A stretch of DNA of 57,962 nucleotides, taken from a virus. Location: positions 1 to 57,962 of IMG/VR virus record IMGVR_UViG_3300032291_002754. One strand, 5' to 3'. The notes below the pieces were generated by a model, which was not told the DNA's origin, did no database searches, and worked only from the letters and a program-made list of their open reading frames with translations. A program made the position numbers and the translations under genes. Each line of letters opens with the position of its first letter. The first letter of the stretch is position 1. Positions 32,680-41,349 of the stretch are shown here, piece by piece.

Positions 32680-33786
32680 TCAGGCGAGTTTGGCGAGCTT
32701 GAAAAAGTTCCGGGGCGACTTGAACTTGAGGTTACCCAGAGTGGACACCACGTACCTGTACATCTGCGAAGTTTCGTCAAAGAAGGGGCCTTCGCTGTTG
32801 TACATGGTGCCTTCCATGTTCAGCAGTTCGATGTTGCCGAGGGCAAGACCGTAACCGCAGTTGGTCGGGACACCGTACTCGGTCGCGATCTCAACGCCAT
32901 CCAGTTCGATGGTGTTGAAGCCGAACGACCGCATGCCGTTCTCCTTGGTGATCAGCACCCGCTCCTTGCCATCAAGAGCGTTGAGAAGGCCGATGTACAA
33001 CTTACGATCAAGGACGATCAGATCGACGGCGTCCTCTTTCGTATCGTTTCTCTTTGTGTGATGCAAAGCCTCGCGGATGGCCTTCACGCAGTTGGCCTCC
33101 CACGTCGTTGCGCCGAATGCGCTGGAAGACCAGTTCACGATCAGCGGCGAGTAGAAGTCATACTCGCTGTCGGCCTTGCCCACCGGCCACAGACCTTCGG
33201 TCTGACTGCCGCCGTAATAGCCGAGGTTCGTCCGGAGGCCAGCGTACGCATCGTCCGGAGCGCCGAACATGTCTTCAGCGTTCGCGGCGCGCGGCGTCCC
33301 GTCAACCTTCGACAGCGTCTGCGTGGCGGCGAGAAAACTTTCCAGCCCATGGTATCGCAGTTCGTTACCGGCGGCATTACCGTCGATGTAAACTTCCTGC
33401 GCGAGGTACTGTTCGATGCTGGTCAGGAGCCGGCTGGCCATCTTGCCGGCCACGTTCACCAGAGCCTGAGTGCCTCTGTTCTCCAAAAGCTCCTTACGGA
33501 ACAGGGCATCCGTTGCCTGGTAGCCGCGGTATTCCAACTCTGCGCGCTTCCACAGGTTCTGACGTGCGAACGACCGCGGAGTTTCTCCGTTGTTGCCGCT
33601 CGGCTTATGCAGACGATAAGACACCTCCCAGTCGAAGCCGCGCCCAGACATGTTCATGCGGACGTTGCCGCGCGACTCAATGCCGGCGAAGACGATGTAC
33701 TTACGCAGGGATGCAATCTCTTCATCCCTGAGATGGTTGATAATCGTCGTTGCGATACTACGCGCGAAATCTGTCGTGCTGGGCAT
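32680..33786 (-). CDS. Major capsid protein (HK97-like fold expected)
   Basis: 368 residues. YIVFAGIESRGNVRMNMSG, YRGYQATDALFRKELLENRG, VNVAGKMASRLLTSIEQYLA and LIVLDRKLYIGLLNALDGKE, then ANCGYGLA-like and PFFDETSQMYRYVV strands are consistent with phage coat proteins of the HK97 superfamily. Position directly after a Gln-rich scaffold gene and before a decoration gene makes the assignment firm by context. No N-terminal delta domain or protease is apparent, consistent with a separate scaffold. Confidence 0.75.
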   Translation of the reverse strand: MPSTTDFARSIATTIINHLRDEEIASLRKYIVFAGIESRGNVRMNMSGRGFDWEVSYRLHKPSGNNGETPRSFARQNLWKRAELEYRGYQATDALFRKELLENRGTQALVNVAGKMASRLLTSIEQYLAQEVYIDGNAAGNELRYHGLESFLAATQTLSKVDGTPRAANAEDMFGAPDDAYAGLRTNLGYYGGSQTEGLWPVGKADSEYDFYSPLIVNWSSSAFGATTWEANCVKAIREALHHTKRNDTKEDAVDLIVLDRKLYIGLLNALDGKERVLITKENGMRSFGFNTIELDGVEIATEYGVPTNCGYGLALGNIELLNMEGTMYNSEGPFFDETSQMYRYVVSTLGNLKFKSPRNFFKLAKLA

Positions 33787-33798
33787 GCCTGTTTACTC

Positions 33799-34836
33799 CT
33801 ATGCGATTCCGTCTTTGACGAATTGGTTGGTCAGACGCTCACCGAAAGTCATCTTCTGCCGAGGAGCGCGAGGCTCCGAGGCACCGCCGCTCCTGCTTGG
33901 TGCGCGCGTGGCGCGCTCTCGCAGGAACTGCATGTTCGATTCAACCATTGGGTCTGCCATCTGCTGCGGGGGCGCGTACTGGTAGTTCGCTGCCGCCTGC
34001 TGCGGATGGGCCTGGTAGGCCGACATCATCTGGCTGTGCCGAAGGTTCAGTAGATCGCGCTCCAGCATTCCGGTCGCGTAGTTCCACCTTGCCTGCGGGT
34101 CGTTGATTCCGATCTGCGCCGCCTGCGCAATGTACGCTTGGATGGCCTGACCCTCGCGGCTGACGTTGCCGCGACCGTCGTAAAGCCAGTCGGCGTTTTG
34201 CTGCTCCAGCGACTGAACGTAATTGCTTGTTTGGTATTGGTTGAGACTCTGCTGAACAAGTTCCTGCGCCTTCTGCTGCGCGACCTGTTCGATGAAAGGC
34301 TTGAGCGTGTTTTCGGGGTCTGTGACCAACCGCTTGGCGAAGTTGGCCGTGTAATTCTGGTACTCGCGGATCTGGGCCTGCGCCTCAAACGGGGCGTCAG
34401 GGGCAATCACCTCGCGGCCCGTCTCCGGATCGCGAACGATGAAACTCTTCCAAGTATCCTTGATCTCTGGTGGATTCCACCACGGCTTGGGAGCGTTGGC
34501 TTGGGCCTGCTGCGCCTGCTGTGATTTGCGCCACTCTTGGAATGCCTGCTGGTTCTTGAGGTATTCCGTTGCATACGGCATGACCTCTTGGTACTGCCGC
34601 AGTGCATGCTCGGCCATCTGGCGCTGCTGCATCGACTGATACAGGTTCTGCGCGATGGCCACATCGTCTTGGCCTTGGAACTCCGGCAGCGACTTGAACG
34701 CGTCAAACGCGGACTCGCGCTGGTAGCCTCCATCGGGCGAGGACGATTGGGGCGGTGAATTGTCAAAGGACTGCGAGGGAGACGTGTCGGAGACAGGTGC
34801 GGGGGAACCTTGACTCTGGATCGCTTCTTCGCTCAT
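33799..34836 (-). CDS. Scaffolding protein
   Basis: 345 residues. Ser/Pro/Gln-rich disordered N-terminus, long Gln/Ala/Glu helices (NLYQSMQQRQMAEHALRQYQ, IEQVAQQKAQELVQQSLNQY), and a basic C-terminal end (RAPRQKMTFGERL) that would contact the coat protein. Composition and position before the major capsid gene are typical of podovirus scaffolds. A hairpin with an ACTAG motif lies just upstream. Confidence 0.75.
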   Translation of the reverse strand: MSEEAIQSQGSPAPVSDTSPSQSFDNSPPQSSSPDGGYQRESAFDAFKSLPEFQGQDDVAIAQNLYQSMQQRQMAEHALRQYQEVMPYATEYLKNQQAFQEWRKSQQAQQAQANAPKPWWNPPEIKDTWKSFIVRDPETGREVIAPDAPFEAQAQIREYQNYTANFAKRLVTDPENTLKPFIEQVAQQKAQELVQQSLNQYQTSNYVQSLEQQNADWLYDGRGNVSREGQAIQAYIAQAAQIGINDPQARWNYATGMLERDLLNLRHSQMMSAYQAHPQQAAANYQYAPPQQMADPMVESNMQFLRERATRAPSRSGGASEPRAPRQKMTFGERLTNQFVKDGIA

Positions 34837-34844
34837 ATGATCAA

Positions 34845-34877
34845 CCTTTCACAAGACTAGGGGGTGTCTGTGAAAAG
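34845..34877 (-). promoter_or_regulatory. Hairpin upstream of scaffold-capsid genes
   Basis: On minus, CTTTTCACA (34869-34877) pairs with TGTGAAAGG (34845-34853) around a loop holding GACACCCCCTAGTCT. It is 9 nt upstream of the scaffold ATG, overlaps the ribosome site AAAGG, and could control translation or mark a processed 5' end. Confidence 0.45.
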
Positions 34878-34911
34878 AATGTCCGCAGAGTTAAAACCGT
34901 AAACCGATTTG

Positions 34912-35883
34912 TTACTCTTGCGAACCAACCGCTACGGCGGGAACCGCCAAGAGTCCACCGTTGCGGATGAACTCACGCAACACCTTGTCTGGTGTGGTTT
35001 TCAATCTCTTGGCTTGTTGATAGATAACTGTCTCAAGCGCATGCGGAAGAGTGGGGTCGGTGGAGCGCACGCCAGTCCTCTTGGCACCACCCATCCACCG
35101 CGCCGCTTGGAACGCCGCCGGATCCAATCCAAGTTCATCGGCCAAGGCTATAGAGCGCGCCTCTGCTATGCCGTATGCCGCTCCGGATGGGAGGCTGGGG
35201 TATCCTCGCGCTCGCCACTCATGACGATCCAAGACCATTGGGGCGTAGTTGCCGCGGATGTTCTCGCCAAAAGACATCATCTTGTTAGCGGCCTTCGCGC
35301 TGCCCAGGCCGGCGAACGGATCTTCGTAGAAGTATCGCCCGCTCCACAGCGCGTCGTTCTGTCGTGCTATGGATCCGTACCCCGAAGGAACCTCTGTTGC
35401 CTTCACATACCGCTTCGCATCTGCGGCGTTCTCCAATTGGGGCAGTAGGCCGTTGAGGGCCTGCTGCCGGTAGAAGCTCGCCTTGCGGAGGTTGTTGCGA
35501 ACTGGTGCGCTAGACGATGTCGCCGCGATCATCTTGGCGAATAAATCGAACTGCTCCTGCCCAGCGTCCTTGCCAAGTTCGTAGATGAATTCTTGCCGGA
35601 TTGGCTCGGCGTGATACCAGAGATGCGCGTTCTGCTTCAGCCCGCGTTCCACGTCCTGCAATAGGCGCGCATCGTATCGGCCAAGGTTTTCGGCGCGGCC
35701 GGTGATTGGACGCGAGGATACGAATCGCGGCAGAGCAACTTGCTCCACCCCCGGTATCGGGGCAACGTCTTCCATCTGGAAGAGTGTGAGTTTGTCCAAG
35801 GCACCGCGTCCGGACGCATTGCGCGGCCCCCAGTCAACGGAAGCCTGCCTGACTCTCGCCAAGATATCGTCAATTGCTGGCAT
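34912..35883 (-). CDS. Virion-associated protein upstream of scaffold, 323 aa
   Basis: Start MPAIDDILARVRQ at 35883; the longer frame overlaps the previous gene without a ribosome site. Mostly helical: VERGLKQNAHLWYHAEPIRQ, QFDLFAKMIAATSSSAPVRN, NNLRKASFYRQQALNGLLPQ. It reads like a catalytic-less helical phage protein of the polyvalent type; no motif I can name. The C-terminus is hydrophobic (GGLLAVPAVAVGS). Confidence 0.6.
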   Translation of the reverse strand: MPAIDDILARVRQASVDWGPRNASGRGALDKLTLFQMEDVAPIPGVEQVALPRFVSSRPITGRAENLGRYDARLLQDVERGLKQNAHLWYHAEPIRQEFIYELGKDAGQEQFDLFAKMIAATSSSAPVRNNLRKASFYRQQALNGLLPQLENAADAKRYVKATEVPSGYGSIARQNDALWSGRYFYEDPFAGLGSAKAANKMMSFGENIRGNYAPMVLDRHEWRARGYPSLPSGAAYGIAEARSIALADELGLDPAAFQAARWMGGAKRTGVRSTDPTLPHALETVIYQQAKRLKTTPDKVLREFIRNGGLLAVPAVAVGSQE

Positions 35884-35890
35884 GATGCGA

Positions 35891-36391
35891 TCAGTGGATG
35901 CGAACGGTTGTGCCGGGATTGATTGAGAACTGGTTGCCGACTGACTGCTGCGACAGTGCGCGAATGTTGTTTGCGCGCTCTTCCGCCTCAAGTCTCATGC
36001 GCAACATTTCCCGCTGATGCTGCTGACGCTGGTACTCGCGAGCCTGCGAGACTCTGGAATCAAACTCGTCGTTCCAAGCGTTCGACACGCCACCGATCAT
36101 TCCGGCGAGGTGGGCGGCTTGATCTTGCGGGCCTACAACAGGGATCTGCATTGGTGCGTTTCCGGGTGACTGTAAACCGCCAACGGCAGACTGCTGGCGG
36201 CGGGCCTTCATGTTTGCTTGATGCTCTGCCCAACGCTGGCGACCGTCTTCGGTGATTTGCTCTGGAGTCTCGTACCAGTCGGGATCAAGACCAAACGCTG
36301 GGAACTTCGCCGCGGCTTTGCTCTTCTTGCGATCCAAGTCAGCGCCGGCGCTTTGGTCGCCCCACATTGGGCTAGTGAACAACTGATCCAC
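35891..36391 (-). CDS. Helical virion-associated protein, 166 aa
   Basis: GTG start, 7 nt after CGGAGG. Composition: FGLDPDWYETPEQITEDGRQ, then a long Arg/Gln coiled coil (QAREYQRQQHQREMLRMRLE, AEERANNIRALSQQS). Unrecognised. The gene sits in the block that precedes scaffold and capsid. Confidence 0.6.
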   Translation of the reverse strand: MDQLFTSPMWGDQSAGADLDRKKSKAAAKFPAFGLDPDWYETPEQITEDGRQRWAEHQANMKARRQQSAVGGLQSPGNAPMQIPVVGPQDQAAHLAGMIGGVSNAWNDEFDSRVSQAREYQRQQHQREMLRMRLEAEERANNIRALSQQSVGNQFSINPGTTVRIH

Positions 36392-36392
36392 T

Positions 36393-36851
36393 TCACGTCC
36401 TCCGTAAACTAGTGTCTTTTTTCTTCGCTCTGGAAATCGCCAGCCGGACTATGGCTTGCCCAGCCAGGTCGATGAACGGCAGTCCGCGCTTCGACGCCTC
36501 ATCGCGGAGCCAGCCGACGATTGTCGGGATGTTGTCTTCGCACCATTGAATGCCCCTATCGTCCATGGCTCGGGCTTTTTGGTTGCAGGAACACGTCGGG
36601 CTTGATGTGATGCCAATGCGTTTGAGTAACGCCTTCAACTCCGTTCCTGCACCCGGAGCGGGCGGGACGTAGTTTGGACGGTACTTGGCTTTAAGGGAGA
36701 CAAGTTGTTCTGCCGTGAAGCCGACAGCCTCAACCTCGCCGGTTGCAGACAGGTATTTTTCGCCCTTGTCTAGAAGTTCTTGCACGTACCCTTCCGGCCG
36801 CTGCTTGGCGGTTTCCAGAATGTCTTGCATCGGGAAGACAACTGAGATCAT
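36393..36851 (-). CDS. Conserved-looking phage protein with C-x-C and helix pair, 152 aa
   Basis: N-terminal half: QELLDKGEKYLSATGEVEAV, FTAEQLVSLKAKYRPNYVPP. C-terminal half: SPTCSCNQKARAMDDRGIQW, CEDNIPTIVGWLRDEASKRG, a C-x-C...C-x(n) pattern followed by two helices that I recall from other phage structural cassettes without a known function. Overlaps the Cys-rich gene's stop by ATGA. Confidence 0.6.
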   Translation of the reverse strand: MISVVFPMQDILETAKQRPEGYVQELLDKGEKYLSATGEVEAVGFTAEQLVSLKAKYRPNYVPPAPGAGTELKALLKRIGITSSPTCSCNQKARAMDDRGIQWCEDNIPTIVGWLRDEASKRGLPFIDLAGQAIVRLAISRAKKKDTSLRRT

Positions 36852-37510
36852 GGAGGAGACTCACAGGACAGGCTTGGCTCGCCATTCAGAACGCCTTCAT
36901 CGACCGGCGGCGCGTTGCAGCCGGAGCAAGATCGCATGCAATCACCAGTAGGCGGAATAGTGGTGTTTAGGACGAAGCAATACTCCGTTCCGCGCGCATT
37001 CCCCCACCCAGGCAATCCCGTGACTGGGTATCTTAAATCGTCGTTTCCTGGGGAGCATTGAAAAATCCACGCTTGCGAGGCCGGAGAGGTTATTTCTGGA
37101 TGCGGCACTGGTTCTTCTGGGGTAGAGCGAATTTCCACGGCTTGGGAGGTGACATCTTTGAAGTTCTTGCCGTCGCACATATACAGCGAATACTTGTATT
37201 TAATTCGTCCGCAACAGAGGCCGCTGCCGTATTCGCCGGAGTAGGTGCCGTACGAAGCCGCCATCGCAACGTACCATTGCAAGGTGCAGCCTTTTGACGT
37301 GAGGGCCTGCGGATACCCTGTCTTGAAAGACACTTGCACGTTTGGACTGAGGCCCGCCGGTAAGAAAACTGCCACAGAGTGCGACGGTACTTCGCACGGT
37401 GGCAGTGGATTTTCCTCCGGATAATCCTGCGGGTACTGGCCCTGCGGCACTACAGTTATGCAGCCTTCGCGATCACACGGCTCGGAGCATCCGCAGCAAG
37501 GGCAGGGCAT
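36848..37510 (-). CDS. Cysteine-rich protein, 220 aa
   Basis: Seventeen or so Cys, with clusters at the start (MPCPCCGCSEPCDREGC), the middle (GLCCGRIKYKYSLYMCDG) and the end (CMRSCSGCNAPP). The middle is beta-rich. No signal peptide, so disulfides would form only after release; metal binding is possible. Unrecognised. Similar Cys-rich tips occur at the end of the LamG protein in this genome. Confidence 0.6.
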   Translation of the reverse strand: MPCPCCGCSEPCDREGCITVVPQGQYPQDYPEENPLPPCEVPSHSVAVFLPAGLSPNVQVSFKTGYPQALTSKGCTLQWYVAMAASYGTYSGEYGSGLCCGRIKYKYSLYMCDGKNFKDVTSQAVEIRSTPEEPVPHPEITSPASQAWIFQCSPGNDDLRYPVTGLPGWGNARGTEYCFVLNTTIPPTGDCMRSCSGCNAPPVDEGVLNGEPSLSCESPP

Positions 37511-37512
37511 GG

Positions 37513-38457
37513 CTACTCTCCTGCGTAGGTCTTGCTTTGTAGATCGGGGTTGCCAATCAATTCACGCACACGCGCGCCGGATGCGTCCAAGGCTCTCTTA
37601 ATCGCAGGCCCTCGCTCAAGCGCCACGCCGACCGCCGGCAGAGCAACCTCCCAGCCGACTTTCTTCCAAGCCGGTCCGATTTTCCCGGCGCGCGCCAGAA
37701 GTGCCGCGTGAGGGAGATTGTTGAACGGATCTAATGCGGCATCGCTGAAAAACCCAAGCGCCGTCGCCAGCCCGGGGGAAGCACCGAGAGCGGTGTAGTG
37801 ATCAAAACCAGTGCGGGTTCCTTCCCACTGCTTCTTGTGAGTTGCTTCGTCTATCTCGGCGTAGTCGGAAGACGGGTCCAGCGTCTGCCAAGACACCTGT
37901 TCCTTGCGGCGGTTTTGCTCTGGGAGTTCGTCAGCGAACGTGCCTGTGCCTTTTGGCACCAACCCAAAGTCCTCCGCGCCGTACATAGTCAGCGTGTTGA
38001 CGGCTCTGGCCAATCGTTTTTCCGCCTGCGGATCCCAAGGAGCTTCCGGGTCAACGGAGTTTGCCAAGACACCGGACAGCGAATACGCGGCAGATGGCAG
38101 CGCGGCCATGCCATTCAAGACGTTGCTCAAATGGCCTCCCGGCGTCAGAAGGCCGCGCTGGTATGGAGACTTCAAGTCCGGAAGTTTTCCGTACTCGTAG
38201 TCCACAGCCGGCCCCGTTACCGCGGATGGAAGAAAGCCGGTGGGGCCTTTCGGAAACCGCTCATTGATCTTCTCTAGGAAGTGCGCGCGCCGCATGTCCT
38301 GGTCATACTGGTCTGCGGATTTGGTCTGATATGCCAGCGCGCCGGGGTGATTGATGATTCGCGACACAAACCCTGGCCGCTCAAACCGAGGTAGGTCTTT
38401 GGTTTCCTTCACCAGTTGGCGAAGGAACTCCATGTCTTCTGGTGCGTAGTCGGCCAT
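37513..38457 (-). CDS. Virion-associated protein, 314 aa
   Basis: Starts MADYAPEDMEFLRQLVKETK. Segments LNGMAALPSAAYSLSGVLAN and ASPGLATALGFFSDAALDPF resemble the N-terminal part of the 1119-aa protein (the DPFNN/DPTTY after a Gly/Ala helix), hinting at a related internal virion module. Two bases separate it from both neighbours. No enzyme motif. Confidence 0.6.
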   Translation of the reverse strand: MADYAPEDMEFLRQLVKETKDLPRFERPGFVSRIINHPGALAYQTKSADQYDQDMRRAHFLEKINERFPKGPTGFLPSAVTGPAVDYEYGKLPDLKSPYQRGLLTPGGHLSNVLNGMAALPSAAYSLSGVLANSVDPEAPWDPQAEKRLARAVNTLTMYGAEDFGLVPKGTGTFADELPEQNRRKEQVSWQTLDPSSDYAEIDEATHKKQWEGTRTGFDHYTALGASPGLATALGFFSDAALDPFNNLPHAALLARAGKIGPAWKKVGWEVALPAVGVALERGPAIKRALDASGARVRELIGNPDLQSKTYAGE

Positions 38458-38459
38458 GT

Positions 38460-39146
38460 CTATCTCCCGAGGTCTTGAAGTTGCGCTGGCCGGCGGCGGC
38501 GCATGATTTCCTGCGCGGTCGGTTCGCCGCCCCTTGCGGATTCCATCTCTGGCTTGTCCACGTACGCTGCGGCCGTCAAAAGACCGCCGGAACCAATTGC
38601 AGCCCCGAGAGCGTACGGCGCAACGCCACGCGCAGTTGACGCCGCGGTCTGAAGCCCACCCAGGACAGCGTATGGAACCGGGTCAAGTTCGGCGTAATTG
38701 TTCACTGGCCAGTCAACTAGTTGCGAAGACTGCCCCGATGCAAGCCGCGCCAGAAGCTCGTCTTCAAAAGGCGCATATTTTTGTGGGTATTTCAACCACC
38801 GCGGCAGGGCAGCGCGAACCGACTCGTCATTTCTTGCGATGTCATAGATGCCGTGCATCAACTCATGCCGAAGGGATGGACGGTCGCCAGCGCGGTGCCA
38901 TACCTCCTTGGCCGATGGTGAGTAAAACCCGTACATCCGACCACCGGCTTCGTACGCGTCAGGATTTGACCGCATGAATAGATCATCCAAGGCTTCCGGC
39001 TTTGCCTCAATTACGTTTAACTGCCGGCGGGCCTTCAGTAACGCAGGGACGCGCGAGGGCGCCCCCGTGAAGTTCCTCCACGCGCTGTCTAGATACTGGG
39101 CCGCTGCGAGCGGCATGGACTTTCCAGCCGGACCGCCCACGGTCAC
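38460..39146 (-). CDS. Zincin-like metallopeptidase domain protein, 228 aa
   Basis: GTG start at 39146, overlapping the stop of a 14-aa minigene (GTGA). Residues around 93-97 read PSLRHELMHGIYD, a full HExxH zinc site, with FEDELLARLASG about 40 residues later supplying a possible third ligand. A hydrophobic Gly/Ala segment near the C-terminus (VAPYALGAAIGSGGLLTAAA) could insert in a membrane. In a virion gene block this may be a peptidase carried in the particle. The substrate is unknown. Confidence 0.6.
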   Translation of the reverse strand: MTVGGPAGKSMPLAAAQYLDSAWRNFTGAPSRVPALLKARRQLNVIEAKPEALDDLFMRSNPDAYEAGGRMYGFYSPSAKEVWHRAGDRPSLRHELMHGIYDIARNDESVRAALPRWLKYPQKYAPFEDELLARLASGQSSQLVDWPVNNYAELDPVPYAVLGGLQTAASTARGVAPYALGAAIGSGGLLTAAAYVDKPEMESARGGEPTAQEIMRRRRPAQLQDLGR

Positions 39147-39187
39147 TCCTCCTCATCGTCCCAGAAAAGAAATTCAAACGGGTTCAT
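39143..39187 (-). CDS. 14-residue acidic minigene
   Basis: MNPFEFLFWDDEEE. Its ATG overlaps the preceding stop by ATGA and its stop overlaps the next GTG by GTGA. The codons for the last four acidic residues supply GAGGAGGAG, the ribosome site for the next gene. It may therefore exist mainly as a re-initiation leader. Confidence 0.45.
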   Translation of the reverse strand: MNPFEFLFWDDEEE

Positions 39188-40041
39188 TCTGTGTCCACTG
39201 CTTGCGAAGCGGCCACCGGCAGCGTGGCCAGGATCTTTGTCATGTAGTCCGCATATTGACTCTTGCTGCGAGAGTTCAGCACAGCGTCTGCCGTGGCGCG
39301 GCGGCGAGCGTCATTGTCGAACAGCGCCTCTTGCAGGGCCTCCATGGCCTTGTCGCGGCTATCCACCAGAGATCCGGTCTTGTTGACTCGCCTTGAAACA
39401 ATGTCGCTTAACGTGGCGGCAATCTCGTCGGGGTGGCTGATGTAGGCGGCATCAAGACCCTTGGCGCTCATTCGCGACAGCGGCAGTGCGTCCCGCTGCC
39501 TTTGGCCGACCAAGCGGTCGATGGCGTGAGCCGCCTCTTCCCTGACAGTGGATGGCAGCGTATCGGGATTGCCAGCCGCCAAACGGATGACCTGGCGGGG
39601 GGCGGGTGTGTCGCGTGTTCGGACACGCTCATACCGACCGAGGCTGGGCTTTCCGGCAACGATGCTGTTCTTCGGCGTGACCAATACGGGGATGTCCCAT
39701 TCCGAAGCACCGTCTCGCGCGAAATACGGCCCGTCTATCGGGTCGCGAGAAACGTCTTGGAGGCCATGCTTGCGCGCATGGGAAAGCACGTCACCCCTCA
39801 TGCCCTCGTCATATGACCGAAGAACCGCGTCAAGCGGATCTACTGACATGAGATCGACTGGGCCGTGCCGACCTTGGCCGGCGTACGCCGCCGGGATGTC
39901 AGGCGAACGCCGCAACAGCGTCAGCGCCTTGTTGCTGTTCACATCAACGGGAAGGACTCCAAGCTCTTGGAGAAGCGTCCGGATTCCAGATGGCACATTG
40001 CCAGTCATCTGGCCAACGTCGCCCCACCACTGCTTGCCCAT
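39184..40041 (-). CDS. Virion-associated protein with degenerate zincin motif, 285 aa
   Basis: The segment STVREEAAHAIDRLVGQ has E-E-x-x-H in place of HExxH, followed by YISHPDEIAATLSDI, which resembles the layout of phage zincins (a Met-turn or third ligand with P-x-E-x-x-A). It may be an inactivated or variant peptidase. The N-terminus (GKQWWGDVGQMTGNVPSGIR) is unlike known domains. Located at the head of the virion block; upstream is a 56-base gap with two CTAG-rich sequences. Confidence 0.55.
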   Translation of the reverse strand: MGKQWWGDVGQMTGNVPSGIRTLLQELGVLPVDVNSNKALTLLRRSPDIPAAYAGQGRHGPVDLMSVDPLDAVLRSYDEGMRGDVLSHARKHGLQDVSRDPIDGPYFARDGASEWDIPVLVTPKNSIVAGKPSLGRYERVRTRDTPAPRQVIRLAAGNPDTLPSTVREEAAHAIDRLVGQRQRDALPLSRMSAKGLDAAYISHPDEIAATLSDIVSRRVNKTGSLVDSRDKAMEALQEALFDNDARRRATADAVLNSRSKSQYADYMTKILATLPVAASQAVDTE

Positions 40042-40097
40042 CGATGGACCCTCTAGCCACTAGTTATCCGCTAGTTGCTAGTGTCCCGCGAGCGGCG

Positions 40098-40490
40098 TCA
40101 CTTAGTTCGCTCCAGCAGCGAGCGGAGCGTGGCGCGGGCTTGAACCAGAGAAACTACGCCCTTCTCTGTCCACTTAGCCCCCTCCAAGTCCCCCTCTTGC
40201 ATGTACTCGTCCTGCTTCTTTTGCCCTCTGCGGACTGTCTCCGCAAGATTCATACACGCAATATCCACAGCCTCCCGCTCATCGCTGGTGAGGCAGTCCT
40301 GTTTCAAATGTAGGTTCTCTCGCCGCAGTTCCATCATGGCAGAAGACATTTCTCGCCACTGTTGACGCAGCATTTCGATTTCGGCTGCGGCATCTTTGCA
40401 TGGACTGCACTGCGGCTCAGGGAGTCGAAGCAGCAGCGTCGTTATGTCTTCCATCGCGTCTCTCACTGATTTCTGGAGCGCCCCGATCAT
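40098..40490 (-). CDS. Coiled-coil protein, 130 aa
   Basis: Continuous heptads from AAEIEMLRQQWREMSSAMME to LRRENLHLKQD, then a helical end (ARATLRSLLERTK). Two C-x2-C Cys at 28/31 (CSPC). Weak ribosome site. Unrecognised small protein of the kind found in regulatory blocks. Confidence 0.6.
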   Translation of the reverse strand: MIGALQKSVRDAMEDITTLLLRLPEPQCSPCKDAAAEIEMLRQQWREMSSAMMELRRENLHLKQDCLTSDEREAVDIACMNLAETVRRGQKKQDEYMQEGDLEGAKWTEKGVVSLVQARATLRSLLERTK

Positions 40491-40499
40491 ATTGAAAAC

Positions 40500-40805
40500 T
40501 CACCGCGAAACGTCGGTTTTCTCATATGGCAAGGGCAACTCTTCAATGCCGCTGATGTCCAAGCGGTGCCTGCCCAGCCGATCTCCAACCATGTCCTCAA
40601 AGGCAACAAAGCAGTCTCTCACATCCTCGTCGTTATTCAGCAGTTTTTCGACCGCTGCCCCGATATGGGTGCCGAGGCACCTTGGAAGATTGGCAAGTTC
40701 TGGCGTCCAGCCAAGTTCCTCTGTCACAATCTGCGAGCATGCATCCGCGCGGTCTTCGATCTCAATGCGTATCCGAATCACGCTGTGGGCGTCTGGGTAT
40801 TTCAT
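40500..40805 (-). CDS. Hypothetical protein, 101 aa
   Basis: Start MKYPDAHSVIRIRIEIED, 6 nt after GGGAGG. Mixed alpha/beta, with EELGWTPELANLPRCLGTHI and a Lys/Glu-balanced end. No motif recognised. Ten bases upstream of the 130-aa gene in the same direction. Confidence 0.65.
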   Translation of the reverse strand: MKYPDAHSVIRIRIEIEDRADACSQIVTEELGWTPELANLPRCLGTHIGAAVEKLLNNDEDVRDCFVAFEDMVGDRLGRHRLDISGIEELPLPYEKTDVSR

Positions 40806-40819
40806 TCGGAACCTCCCTG

Positions 40820-41047
40820 TCACTTTTTGTTGTTGTGGTCAGAACCCGAGAAGCGAACTGTTGGATGCTCCATGAACATCACGCGCATGGTGGCGAGGTG
40901 GTCATCGAAAGCCCGTGCCGCTGCCATCCAGTGGTTGCGCTCCTTGACCAGACGCTCAATCTCGTCCGCCGCCTCCTCCATCAGAGGATCCTTGCCCTTG
41001 AACGAGAACGACCTGTCCCGAAGTCGTTCCACCAGGCTGTTGAACAT
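40820..41047 (-). CDS. Small helical protein, 75 aa
   Basis: MFNSLVERLRDRSFSFKGKD, then PLMEEAADEIERLVKERNHW, a motif (D-P-L-M-x-E-A-A-D-x-I-E-x-L) common in tiny phage early proteins of unknown role. GGAG lies 7-8 nt upstream. Overlaps the end of the 74-aa gene in another frame. Confidence 0.65.
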   Translation of the reverse strand: MFNSLVERLRDRSFSFKGKDPLMEEAADEIERLVKERNHWMAAARAFDDHLATMRVMFMEHPTVRFSGSDHNNKK

Positions 41048-41180
41048 CGCGATTCTCCACTGGGGCTGGGGGGATACGGAAGGACACATTGCCGGACGGG
41101 AAGAACTGGATGACGGCCTCCAAGGCTTCCAGGCGGGCTGACAGTGACCTGACGGCGGCGAGAAGCTCTTCGGTGTCCAT
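40956..41180 (-). CDS. Small protein, 74 aa
   Basis: MDTEELLAAVRSLSARLEAL forms a short coiled coil, followed by AVIQFFPSGNVSFRIPPAP and a Gly-rich tail that overlaps the next gene's first 92 bases. The ribosome site is weak. First gene after the CGCCCCGTTAGG element at 41515-41532. Confidence 0.5.
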   Translation of the reverse strand: MDTEELLAAVRSLSARLEALEAVIQFFPSGNVSFRIPPAPVENRDVQQPGGTTSGQVVLVQGQGSSDGGGGGRD

Positions 41181-41212
41181 GGCGCTACATCCCGTGCGGT
41201 TAGTTGCGCGCC

Positions 41213-41245
41213 ATAGTAGCGCATTTCACGGCCTAATAGTAGCGC
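41213..41245. repeat. Direct repeat pair ATAGTAGCGC
   Basis: ATAGTAGCGC occurs at 41213-41222 and 41236-41245, a 23-bp period (about two helical turns), just upstream of the minus-strand 74-aa gene. A related inverted sequence GGCGCTACAT lies at 41181-41190. The layout suggests protein-binding sites. Confidence 0.5.
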
Positions 41246-41349
41246 GCCCTCACAGACCACGTTGGTTTGGAAATGGGTGAAAACCACATGGTTCTAGGAA
41301 GTTAGAAAAAATCCAGGTGGGGATATGACAAGAACCTCCGGGCTTCGAC

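Noticed and set aside
32368-34053. 561-aa plus-strand ORF opposite capsid and scaffold genes
   Set aside because: Antisense shadow; the minus-strand genes have coherent capsid-type content, ribosome sites and context.
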